From positions 867,883 to 931,882 of the forward strand of contig CAADRB010000002.1 in NCBI GenBank assembly GCA_900708905.1: a stretch of 64,000 nt of DNA, read 5' to 3'. The position numbers and the translations under genes were made by a program. Below the pieces are notes generated by a model, which searched no databases, was not told the origin of the DNA, and was given only the letters and a program-made list of their open reading frames with translations. Source of the stretch: Hymenolepis diminuta. Lineage: Eukaryota > Platyhelminthes > Cestoda > Cyclophyllidea > Hymenolepididae. Shown piece by piece: positions 38,484 to 51,558 of the stretch; within the stretch, counting starts at the first letter, position 1, and every line of letters begins with the position of its first letter.

Positions 38484-41202
38484 GTAGGGACAGTGTGCCG
38501 GCCATTTCGTCTTCATTGGGTCGGACAAGTGGGTGAATGAAGGCAGGATGGATAATTGTGTTAGAATGGGTCATTTGACCCTTTATTGCTGCCCCATGTA
38601 TTTTGAAGGAATGCTCCCACGTTTTACGCGGTCCGCAAAAAGGGGAGTGCATGATTTGACAATAAAATTGTACGTGTCATTTAAGTTATTACTGAGATCA
38701 GAAGAAAAATACGGGAATTTATCTTCTTGGGACTCGTTAAATGCATAAAATCATGCTATAGAAGTCACAAAGCCGAAACTTAAAGGAAAATAAAAAGCGG
38801 AAATAATATTTCACAATAATAATAAGAAATATCATAACATTTTAGAAATCATCGCAATAAATATAAACGTTCCATCTATGAATGTTCCTTAACAACGTTC
38901 ATAAAAATGAGAAAATTGGCAATTATTACAGTGAAGAATTTTATAAGGACATTACCAGCCATTTTAATGCTATTTTCTTCTGCTTTCCACCTTTATTTTC
39001 TATAAGAATAGAACAGAGGGTAAATCAAACCGGACATACAGATTTAGTGTTAGCGAACTTCGCCCTAAAATAAGCCATTTTACTAATTCTTGATGCCCTT
39101 CAAAATGTATAAGTCATTGTTGAGCTGCGAGAAAGAATCTAAGGAATAAGTCCATGTTCAAGGCATTCATAATTTATTATCTTAAGATACTTTTCGTGAA
39201 AAAAACCATAATTTTTTATCACATTTATTAGGAATAAGTTCAATAAACTGGTATATAAAAGGCCTTTACTGGTGTGTATCTAGTCTAGCCACTTATGACC
39301 GTAAGAAGATACGAAAGGATCAGAATGAATCAAATAACAAACCATCCTATTGAATCCACTGTTCAACAGACTGAATATTACGAACATTAACTCAATCATA
39401 TATTTAGAGGTCAGTTCAATAAAATGGAACTTTTTAATAACTTGACATTACAAATTGAATTATAGTTCTTATGAGGAAGTTCACAACTTAATTCTTCGAT
39501 AATTCGTAGAAAGTAAGACTCTTAACATCCTACCTTCCTTATGTACTTCTATCCTACTCCGCTTTCCATCACTCACTTATCATCCGCGATAAAATGTCTG
39601 TATTTTCAAATGTGCGCTTTTTTCGTTGCCAAAATTAATAATAGCAAGCTAGTTTGATTTTGAATGTTGAAGTTTGTTTCTCCCTTGAAATAATAATAAT
39701 GGTTCTTTCATTCAAATTACATTATACAATGATTATAGAACAATAAAATCAATGTCATTTTCAGCATCTTTTGTATTTAAGCTAAGTAAAACCTACTTTT
39801 GAGGTGAGCTTAGGAAAAATATGAGCAGAGTATTCGCACCAAGCGAAGTCTTGGATTTCTAATCAATTAAAACCCCCCATCCCATATATCAAAGAGACTG
39901 CGCATCTTTCATTTTCTTCCAATAACTGTTTGAAGTTTTGGGTATTTCGCCGCTCACGCAACCTTTCCTTTCTTCTTTTCCTCCTTCGCTTTTATTAACT
40001 TTCTCTTTTTTCATCTTCTTTATTCATGAAGCTACCGCATCTCTGAAGCTCATGACGTGACTAAGGAAGACGTCTCACTCACCACCTCAAAACATTTTGA
40101 GCATATCGCATGTGGTTTCCAAAATCAAATTCCCGCTCTCTTTCTATAAGGGTGAGAAAATTGAAATTGACGGCTTTTATTTATTTGTCTTCAGAGAGAA
40201 CGCTTCAAATGACGCTACGAACTGGATTATGAGAGCTTTTATGGTGGCATATTTCACGACACTATGCATTTTGTGACTTCTTTCAGTAGCAAAGTTGGGT
40301 TGAAATATATGGAATTTCGGTAATCAATCCGGTTTGGATGACTCAAATAGTAGAGATAATTTCATCGTTTCGGTCCTAGTCATAATGCAGCGATATTTTC
40401 CAAAGGTGATAGATCAAAATATCAAAATATATTATTAATTTCATGATAATATATAAATACTTTACTTAGGGAAGTCACAACCCAGAGCATCTTTGAGGAA
40501 AAATTTTCTGCTATAGGTCTCTTACTGTTTTCGTAGAATTTGAAGGGGGATTTGAATATTACCATGTTCAAGCGCAGCCACGTCGGAAATTTAAAGGTGA
40601 TGAATTTTTAATGGTTAAATTTTCTTTTTCATAAATTTAAGTTTAGAAGTGTAACGTACTGGGAACTATGCACCAAGAATTTGAAATTAAAATGTTTCGA
40701 CTAGTTCATATCTTTACATTTTAATCACAAATTTCTGAATGAATAACAGTATAAACTAAGCGTTACGAGGGAAATCAATCACACTCAGGTCGCCAAGTCT
40801 CAAAGGGAGTTTATCATATGGCCCGACACTGGAAGACTTAGAAACCAGAAGGAACATGTCGCTTTAGAAAATTAGACGGTTACAATTCCCCTTTAATCGG
40901 ACTCCATTGTTCAGAGGTATGTTTGAAATAATTCACCAGTGTGTCTATAGATTACTTTCAGATAAATATAGTAAAATTTCCATTGTATTCCATTTAAGCA
41001 CACATTTAAACCGGCCCTTGGGCTCTAAATGCCATTAATTTTGAGATTGAGATAGGTGCCATAAATTTGAATAATAAGTTGTCCATTCTTTGCCCTATCG
41101 ACCAATGAATCTTGCTACGTCATGCAGATGACTAATAGTATGACGATGAAAGTTTAGGCAGTTCGAAACAAAGGAAAGAAAAAGTTAACTGATAAAGTTA
41201 AC

Positions 41203-41232
41203 AGAGAGAAAGAGAGAGAGGGGGAGAGGAAA
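41203..41232 (+). repeat. GA-rich purine tract
   Basis: Thirty purines, mainly GA units with one GGGGG run. Confidence 0.85.
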
Positions 41233-44200
41233 CAGTGAGAGAATTTTTGCACCTTACTGTTTTTCAGTGATGAACTTGAAAGCGAAATGCGGACATCCTT
41301 AATGGACGGGAAACGTGATTTCAATGAAAGATTAAAACAGAAAAAATTGGACGATATATAATTAAGAGAAATTGATATTTTTTTATATTAACAAAGTCAG
41401 TCTCTCAAAGAATTTATTATGTATAAAAAATTGAGATATTATTTAATAATTAGAATGATAATAATATGAGCAATTAGTACAAGTTTGAAAAAGAGAATCA
41501 TAACTTTCAAAGTTGCATGAACTGGATACTTGAAGATTTAAAGTCTAGTACTTATATTGAAATTGGAATTTCAACGAAGATTCTAAAAGCAGCGAAATTC
41601 TGGTTTTGCAGATTCTTGTGCACTTGAAGAAGGTTTGGATTCGTTTGCATTTTCGAGGCTATTCATTTAACAAGTCTGATGCTATTTAGTTGGCATACAA
41701 GTTTACCTTAGAATAAAATAACTCAGTTTACCTCCACTTTGCCTGTTTTGTTAGAAACAGTTTAAAATCGGTTTCAAGTGTACCTGCTTGCCCCTTTACG
41801 GATTAAAGTTAATTTTCAAGCTATCAACAATTTTCAGCTTAACTTTGAGGGGATATCAGTTTAATTGTATGAATATGAAATTTCTACTTTTCAAACTACT
41901 CTCAATGAAGTATTTTAAGGTTTATTTGTTTAATCTCAGAATTCCTTAAGCATTTTCCTTTATTCCATTGAATACAGAGGCTATAAGACCTTTATTGATA
42001 GCTGCAAGCTCACTGGCTCCTTATCATTCAAGTTTAATACACCCGTTATTAAGGGGAGATTTAATAATTTAACCATAAAATGCACGATTGAGAATATTTT
42101 GTACTTTCACTTCTGCTGATACAACTAGGCCATCTTACTATTAAATCTATTCCCTTTAATCATAATTTATATTTCCAGGTCTCAGGAAATGTCGTCTCTT
42201 AATTTGCGGTGCACATATGGGTCAGTGGAGTGATTGCCTACCAATACGGTACACGTGTCTTGGTGCGGAGATGCTACCCGTTTGTTGATGTCTGTGCGAG
42301 AAGACATATATGAGACAAACACTTGCAGTGAGGTGATATCAGGTTTCCCATGTCCCTCTCTCTACCTTTGATGTCGTGCCGCCGTCGAATTATATCCGGC
42401 GTCGCCACTACGAATCCCCTGCTATTTATGGCATGCATGTTACATGTTACACGGAAGACCTCTGTCCCCTCAATTACGATTTCTTTTGGAGAATGGCTAA
42501 TGTGCTTTCCTCCTTCGACTTAATTACTGTTTATACCGACTTGAGCTATATTAAATATACAGTCATCGAAAGTACTAGATAGGGAGGAGGGAAGAGAAAA
42601 GGGGCTGTAAAATGACCTCGTGGCCGAAAATAGGAACGTCCTAAAAGGCAGTGAAGTCATTATTCTAAAAGTCGTAGATGGAAAGCACAAAATTATTTGA
42701 CTTTTTGAAAGACAGAACAGGGGTAACAACGCAGGAAGATAACTTATTTCAACCTTGCTCGTTTTAATTAAAAGCAACACTGTGAAAAAGACGTCGATGC
42801 CATTTCCCTACCAACGAGTCCTATCAAGTTTCAGAAGAATGCTCCCTTCTGCTTTAAAACGAGGCAGTAATAATATACAATGAAAAAATGTGCATATTCG
42901 TTCCCAAACAGCAATATTCAGCACATTTTCCATCCAACAGCATTCAAAATTTAGTCCCATCGATCTCATGCAATGACAAATAAAGTACATAGAAAATGCC
43001 TTCGAATTTCCCTTTCTCGCATTTCAGTAACTATAATACTCAAATCGTACATTCGTTAAGAAAAGACTAATTGAGTAATTTATTATTACCATATAAACGA
43101 ATGACATCAATTGGATGACCAATTTTAAGAGAGTCGATCCGTTATTTTCGCAGGCTACCATATCTTTTATCTATGATGGCTTCATACTAGCATGACCATA
43201 ATGTACGTTGCGATATTTAAGGTCTTACCATTATGTAAGAGGCTAGTAAGGAAGATTATTGAGATTAATGCAGCAAGGGTATACTACCATGATTTCCCCA
43301 ATCCCGTTTTATTAAATGCCAGTTCTAATAGACTGGATATCAGAAAAAATTGTCTAAGATTGAGTGGTAAATCGTGTCTACGGGGTGGTTACTAACTACA
43401 CTTTCCATGGAGCTGTTCTATATTCTATACATCGCCATAAATTAAATAAAACTTTCAACGATTTTAGAATCGATGGGTGAATTTATATGAACAATGAGCA
43501 ATGGCAGAAGTTAAATGAATTGATAAGTATCGCATGATTGACATATGGAATAATATATGAGCAAATCTGCATGCATATTTTTAATATGGTAATAAGCTCG
43601 AACACTTTGATTGATGAATGACAGATTGGTGTGCATCAAATGACGAAAAACATCACAACGTTTTCGCATTTTTAATAGTATATAGTTCTTATTTTGATAA
43701 GGAGCGTTCCTATAAAAGTATTTTAAGTGTTTAAAACTGTAACTTTGTATTCGAATAATCCATAATCAGTGCAAACGGAAAAGAGTATTGATATCCATTA
43801 CTTATAATCAACAAATCATAATGTCACAGGTAGTAATAATCTTCCTTTATCTGATTAAATTAAAATAATTATTCTCTTAGATATGATGTTGTGATACAAA
43901 CTAGATAACCATTTTATTTATATTCACTTCAAATATTAACTTATAACGATAAAACTCCATGTATCTATAATCTTTAAAAAAGGCATCATTTTTAAATAAG
44001 TTAACGAGTTCAAAGTGTGCCCAGGCCTTAGTTATCGGAAGAAGTAGAGATGATTTGCGAAAAGCAACATATATTAGAAAAAGGAGAAATCCAGTGGAAT
44101 TTGCTCCAGAATAGTACTAACCCTAACTGAACAGAATACCCCCTTCAAGAGAGGGAGGCCTTACGAAAAATTAAGGCTAAATTAATGTTTAATTTCAAGA

Positions 44201-47200
44201 TCAATTTTAATTTTCGGAATTAAATTAATACCATACTGCCGTATATTGTTTGTGAGGGAGAATTGAAATCTAAATTGAGAGTATGAATTTTAATATTGAC
44301 TTATTCCGTTCTCCTCCATTATCACCCTTTTTATCTAATTTATTAAGAGAGGGGCTTTTCATTTTGAGGATTTTAGCATTGTATCCAGTACTTTAATACC
44401 AAACCTGATTATATTTTAAGTTTATGAATTCGGGATTCGTTTGTTTAATCGTGAAAATAACTTTCCCTCATTTCACTCTTGAAATGTACTTTGAAGTTTA
44501 CCTCTCTCCACCGACATTTAGTTTTATCCGAACAGAACTTTGATGCACAAATCCCTTTTTGCCCTACTTTACAAGCTTCTTATGTCACTAATGTTGTCAA
44601 TAAATTCACCCGGGTTTTCAAAAAATACAGGTGTCTACATTATGCTAAGAGACGAAGAGATGAAAGAGAACCGACGCCCAATTTTTCTCTGCCGTATTTC
44701 TGCAAATTCTCTTCAAGTTACACTCGGATGTATCTCATTAGGAAGGCCTTATTTAATAGTTCGTTCCGCTTATTAATCTTTCACGAACTTCGGCTGTGCT
44801 GTTCTAACTACGTGCTGCTTTTATTATTCTCTATACTCACGCCGTCTTTTCTTCCACTTATTTACGAATACACGATATGCGAGGTCCAGACCCCTAAACT
44901 GTAGGCAACACGCATCTACTTTAAGGTGTCATAATCTAATAAGGTCCATGAATTTCTGATATACCAAAAAAGTGAGCTGTTCTTCATTGAATAAATAAGT
45001 GCATGTACACCTCTTTAATATGATTCGGTATAATTCAGCAAGGATTGCAGACTGAAAAATAAATGCCGTAAAAAAAGTATATTAAATGATAATTTAAAAG
45101 AGAGAATAGAATTGATTTTGAAAATTTCCTCTACAGTGTTTATGAATTTCTGTTAAGCTCCTTTTCATGATGTTTTGCATTCTTAATTGCCATTAAGTTT
45201 TAGCATTTAGCTTCTTTTATTATATCTTCACCATTTCTCATAATCCTGTCTGAATTACAAGGAGTCTGGACGATGGCAAAATTTTATTTGATAAATGCAA
45301 ATCCGACAGTCTGCATTTATGAGAGTTCATTCCTCCTTTCCACGGCACAAACTGGTACTTACTTCAAATTATTCCTGTATTAGAGTGTACACCTCACTGA
45401 TCACGAACTAACGATGCTAATAAAAGTGCTGATCATTACAGTCTGAGATTTGATTTGATGAATTTATCGTCGACAAAGTATCGGGCATTGCATTAATTCC
45501 ATTATGTTATTGTTTTAATCCTCATTAATGACTCTAATTTACAGAAGGTCAATTATTTTCTGTGTCATAAGGTTTATTAATGCGCATATACTTGCAGAAA
45601 ATGAATACTATTTCTCGTATTTTGAAAGAATGCTAGCGGTGACAGTAAAAGGATGAGTAGTTGATTTTTGGGAAACATCAGCGTCAGATCCATTAAATTG
45701 TTTGGCTTCTTGATTTTCGTTTTGACAGAGATTTTCTGACCTTATTGACATCCCTTTTTTCATATTAATACTCTAGATGACGCATTTCATCTAAATTCGC
45801 AGCTTGCCTCTCCACACATAAATCTGTCTTTATTATCTTACCAAACAAACGAATGATACTGTGATTGATTCACAAGCTCTTTCTAATATTATTTCGGTAA
45901 GCAAAGCGTTGATAACAGTGGAAGACCAAGATTAATTCTCCCTTTAAGCACAACTTTCAGTTGAAGATGATTTGTAATAATAGAATAACTTCGTCATTCT
46001 TCTCAGTGAGCAAGCGTAGCTGCATTACCCAACTCTTTGTGCTTGCAGGTTTAGAGAGACCACTTAACGAAAAATTTCATTTCAATAGCATTGTTGGTGA
46101 CGCATTTTCTCTGTGAAGAAGTGTCCAACGATTTTATTTTTGTTTTTACTTTCATTCGACCGTCAGTTTAATACCTCTGAGATGTTACATTTTGAGAGAA
46201 GGGTTATAATTTTTGATGTGGCGTACGTGAATTTTCTTCATTCATTACTCCGAAATGTGCTACATTCTTGTTATTTTTAGTATTAGTTTGTTCATCTACG
46301 GATTTTCTTTATAAATTTATATGTTTTCTAGTGAAATACCTAGGGTAAATTGGGTAGTGATTGAAAGTAACATTCTGATAGGTAGCCGCTTGTCCTTCAA
46401 GAAATTCAAAGTATTCAGAAATAGGATGCTGTAACTAAAATACCGATCTCTAAAAATAAGTTTTAAGTTTGGATGAAATTACTTTTCATTTAATTTTGCC
46501 TTAATTAATGGGATAAGTCTGACTAAAATGAATAAAATCACGATTCTAGGGGAGACAAGTTGCTTTAATTAAATATGAGTTGTGTTTAGCATTTTAATTA
46601 TAGGTTGCAATAGCATAAATGAATTCTTATATTACATTCTATTCACCAATCGAAATATAATTGGTCTTGTTAAGACTGATATTACTTTGTAGTGATATTA
46701 TTTATTAATACAATTGAGTCAGGTTTTATTTATGGAACGACTCGCTCCCTTTCTTTTTCGGAATACCTACAGAAGGGAAGATAGTTTATGGACAAAAAAC
46801 TTTATTGGGGAAGTAAATGAAGTGAAAGCAGTGAGAAAATCCGATCCATTTGACTGACTGGGTAATTCCTTGACTGAGAAGGCTCGTTTTCGGTTATTTG
46901 AAGCTGAAACGTGACATAACAAATTTCCGCTGAATTAACCTCAATTTAAAATTAATTAGACACGCAGAGATTTATTAGATGTTGATAACTGGGTTAACTT
47001 CGAAGAAAAGGATTGAACCCAAATCCACTTACACACCTTCGAATCTCATTCTGATACTCATCTTGGACAGGGAAATAGTATCTCAAGGCGTCTTCATTGA
47101 GAAATTCACATACTGTTCCTTCCCTCTTTAAAACACACTATTAATTGCGGTCGTTCATGCCATTCATTGGTGGAGGACTGATGAATAATCAAATAACCAT

Positions 47201-50200
47201 CTAATCACTATTGGTGACATACATTTTTTCATATCTGAAACTGATAATCCCCGTTATTGAAATCTTACAGTTGAAAGGATATTGACAACTAGGACAATTC
47301 ATCTAAAATTATTCACCTATTAGCTCGTTGGAAATATTCTTTTCTGGTCTTTATTTACTGCCGAATAATGTTCAAGCAAAGGGTTCTACTTTTCGAAAAA
47401 CCATATCAATTGATACATAGTTAAAAAATCAGGTTATTATATTCATACACATTTGATATACATATTCGCATACACATCGCGCATATATTTAATAGCTATC
47501 TCAGGCGATATCTTCAAAACTTTTGCATAATATTGAATTTTATTAAAGTCGTGATTTATCTTAGTTTTCATTAATATGTGCAATAAGTTTGTTTACATAG
47601 TTGATTAATGAATTATGGTTTTCAAATGGTGAAATTTTGGCAATAAACACCAATAATTATCTTGATTTCAATCATTCAAGGCTCGATTTTCTATTCAACT
47701 TGAACCCATTGTGTATCTAAGCAGTTAGATATTAACGAATGATTTCCTCCAAATCTATAGTAATTATAAGTTATAGTAATTGAATTTAGGATACTTTTAT
47801 AAAGGAGAAATGTTTTGAATTAAAGTCTTTGACATTTTTGGATGTGTAAACCTTTGTATTTATTTTGAATGTCATGAGCAAATGTTTTTAAACACAAATA
47901 AGGCTGATTACTACATAAGAAAACCTATGATTTTTCGTTCTGTTTCGAATCAAACTATTTTTCACCAACCACTGAAGGATTATTGAGGAATTAATTGAAT
48001 CGATAAAACAGTTTTTTAACTGTGTTTTCAACATTTCGTCGTGTCCTGAGCCAATGTGCCCGGACCAAAATATCCCATTGCAACAAATTCGCTGTTGTTA
48101 TCTCAACTGACCTTTGTGTCGAATGACCCCAATAGATGCGAATGTGCTGAGTCAACCCTATGCGGTTATTTCTTTTATATAATTAATATTAATAATTAAG
48201 CTAGCCCCTTATTATGTAAACATCTTATCTTTGAATTCCTGGACGCAGGTAGTTCTAGAACTATACTATTCTTTACGACATCCAGGAGACATTCTAATTT
48301 GAAAAATATACGGAACACTTTGAGAGTAAGCGTCTTAGAGGTAGGTTGGTCGTCATTAAATGATTTACCTTGGGGCAGAAAAACAACAAATATATGGGTA
48401 TGGCCAGAAATCAGATCAAATGGGAATAGAGGGAGGGAGTGGGGGGAGGTTTAACAATGAAGCTCTTGAGATTGGACACGCGATTAGAGACATTGTATAG
48501 AAATAAGTAAGACAATGCAAAATGGGTCGGTGTTTTGCAGAAATCTACCTGGCACAGTTTATGGACCGGAAAGGGAGCTTCAATGGAGCCGACAGCGCTT
48601 TCTTCTAGGAATCTAAGTAGTGTCATTTATAGGGAAGGGATTGGGTTATTAATCCCATGGGGAACTCTTTTAAATTCACTGATATGTGTTAAGTCAAAGT
48701 TATACAAAGTATTAAGCTTCCGCACAGCTGTCATAGTTGTCCGTTTATTTATGAATGCATAAACGTAATATTCGGACAAAGAGATGTGTGACTTTAAAGG
48801 TTTCAATTTTGGGAGGTTGGTGGAGAAAATTAGTTCGAGATATTAGCTAACTCAATACTGCCAAAAATTTTCCGGTTTTTTTGCGTATTGTTTAATTGTG
48901 ATTGCCTAAAACCCAAAAATATGAACCTAGATATCAAAAAGCATTCTTTTTATTTTTTTATACTAAACTAATATGGTTGTATCTTCTCATATATTAAATG
49001 TTATCAAAGCTATTTAGTTGGTCATATTTTTTTCTGCTGAAATAGATCGTGTTCTGTAACCACTTTTGACTTCAAAGGGGTTATATGAAGTGCTGTTGTT
49101 TTGATACCTAAAAATCATCGAAGATTATTTGCCAATATTGATTCATGATCTCCTTAAATTTGAATTATTTCCAAGTTATTTTAGTGACCCAACCAGAAAT
49201 ATGGGCAATAATATATTACTTCAATTTGGCTGGAAAACTATAAAGAAGTGGAATTCTTTTTTCTCGACTTAAACCCATATGGCATGCTCGTCGGAACAAA
49301 CCAATGTTAAGGCCTTAAACAAATTGAGTTCGGTCAGAAGTTGCCTTTGCTGTTTATATCATTAGAAAATCTTTCGGTGCCATGAAGATCTTTATTTATT
49401 TCATCCCCAATGTGTTTCTATTTCATGGAAAGATTGACATTTTGCCAAATGAGGAGAGAGAAAGAGAGAAAAAGCTATGCACAACGGCTTCGCGGCCACC
49501 AGAGAAGACACCGGAGTGATGATGAGTAATGTGTTTATAAAAGAAATTGAATTAATCGCTCTTTGGCTGGGAGAAAATTGTGTTCTCTCTTGGGTTCCTG
49601 AAATGGCAATGAAATTAAAGTTGAAGTCATACGATGTGTGGGTTATGGAACACATTACAGTCAGACGATTAATGTATTTCAAGTGGAATTTTCTCATGTC
49701 GACTTGTAAAATGATCAAATAAATAATTTGAGGTTATTGGAAAAATTTTACTTTTATTATAATAGATAAATTCAGTGCTATAGCTTTTAACATACTGTTT
49801 TACATTATTACTGATAACTTGAAGACTGGGAGGCCAAAGGTGCCCGGTTTGCTTAGTAAACTGATGAGTATATTTAAGATGACTGTCTCAGGAGGATGAC
49901 ACCAATGGATGTCAAAGGAAAGATGTGTTTCAGAGCACTGATATTTGGGTATCTTTTTTTTATTTTTACTCCACTACGATTATTACCATTTATGTAACCC
50001 ATAAGAAGAAATGCGAGTTTATGAAGGACAACTAATGGTACAATTTACTGTTAGTCAGTAGGAAGTGAGTCGAGATATTAGCTTACATCTTCTCAGTATG
50101 CCTACTAGCTTCAGAAAAAACGATTTGTATTCATTAAACAACCACTTGCGATTTTAAATAGGAGGGTTTTGTTATGCAGGAGTGAAGTTGTCTTCTGTGC

Positions 50201-51535
50201 AGCAGTTAGCTGAATACTGCGTGATGAAAGCGGATAAAAGTATAAACGAATGTTACAGTCACATTAACTGCTTATATGACCTTTATTACTTAGATTTTTA
50301 TTCCTAGTTTAATAATATTACCTATACATGGATGTACAATTTCAATAAACATGAAGTCAAAAACATTTTCGACAGATACTAGATCAAACAGAATTTAGAA
50401 AAATATGCTTTCGATGCTCTGAACATTAATGCTACATTAAAGAGGATTTGAGAAACAGTGTTGTGATCAGTTATAATAATAGAAAATAACCATAAATGTA
50501 CAGTATATCGGAAAAAATGAAATTATCAGTTAACATTGCTCTACTTAATTAAGCAGAATCGGAGCTAAAATTGATAAAAAGCCTCCTGAGAGTTAAAGGG
50601 AAAAAAGAAACCTTATTATATCCAGATTTATTCATTTTTTGCATGACTGAAAGCTAACCAGGGGAGACCACTTCCATTCCTTTATCTGGGTCACTCTCAG
50701 GAGGGGGAATTCGTCAAATGCTTTTGATGGACAGCTTGAGAATGAGAAGGGGACAGCAGTTAAAAATAGTAACCGTCTCGAGTGTTTTTCTCATGAACGT
50801 CATTCGTAAGATGGCTCACAACTGCTGATAGAACCACAACATACAAAAACAATCTTACTCACTTTTCGATTGACATTTTGTATGAAGGACCTGACGAGGA
50901 TGAGTAATCGAGTGCCACCTACATGGATGTAAATAATTTAAGTAGATGAAATGATTTCCATTAGAAATAACTAAGTGCATTTATTTGTCGCTCGGGTTGG
51001 CAAAACCATGGGTCTTGAAATAAAAAAAAATATGACACTTGCTAAATCAATCGTAAATGATATTACAAATAATAGAAAAATGTTGACAAAGCATAAAACA
51101 GATACCTTATGGTTATTTAGAGTATGGCAATGTAAAAGTTGTTCAATTCACTTGTTTAACTGTTCAGATGTTTAACACAATAACATGACTGAAACCTTCC
51201 GTGACGCTTCCAACTGTAGAACTTGGAGGCTTAGTTCCCATTGTAACTTCAAGCTTCCTGCAGGACTATCGTGTGTCCTAAAGTGAATGATTTATATTTG
51301 AGGCATTGAATCCCCCAAATGACCTTTAAATCGCCTTCACGACCTGCGGTGACCTAGGATTCTTCTGACCGTTTAAATTTTCTCCCAGAAGTATTGATAG
51401 TATATACGTGACAACTCAAAAAAGTTCTAACCATGGGAAAGCATATAAGGGGAAGGGAAATCAGTCCTTGTCTAATCTATCTTCCCAATCAACTCTGATA
51501 TCGCAGTATGATACAGAGTAACCAGAGGGCTCAAC

Positions 51536-51558
51536 TCTAGTCTAGTCTAGTTTAGTCT
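51536..51558 (+). repeat. TCTAG pentanucleotide repeat
   Basis: Three exact TCTAG units, one variant TTTAG and a partial unit. It is a short microsatellite. Confidence 0.8.

Noticed and set aside
38365..38652. Minus-strand 95-codon frame as a gene.
   Set aside because: No ATG start, no splice partner and no family; noted only as part of the island.
44479..44904. Plus-strand open frame of 141 codons.
   Set aside because: It opens on TTG; the first ATG is late. About this length is expected by chance somewhere in the window, and no domain or splice partner is seen.
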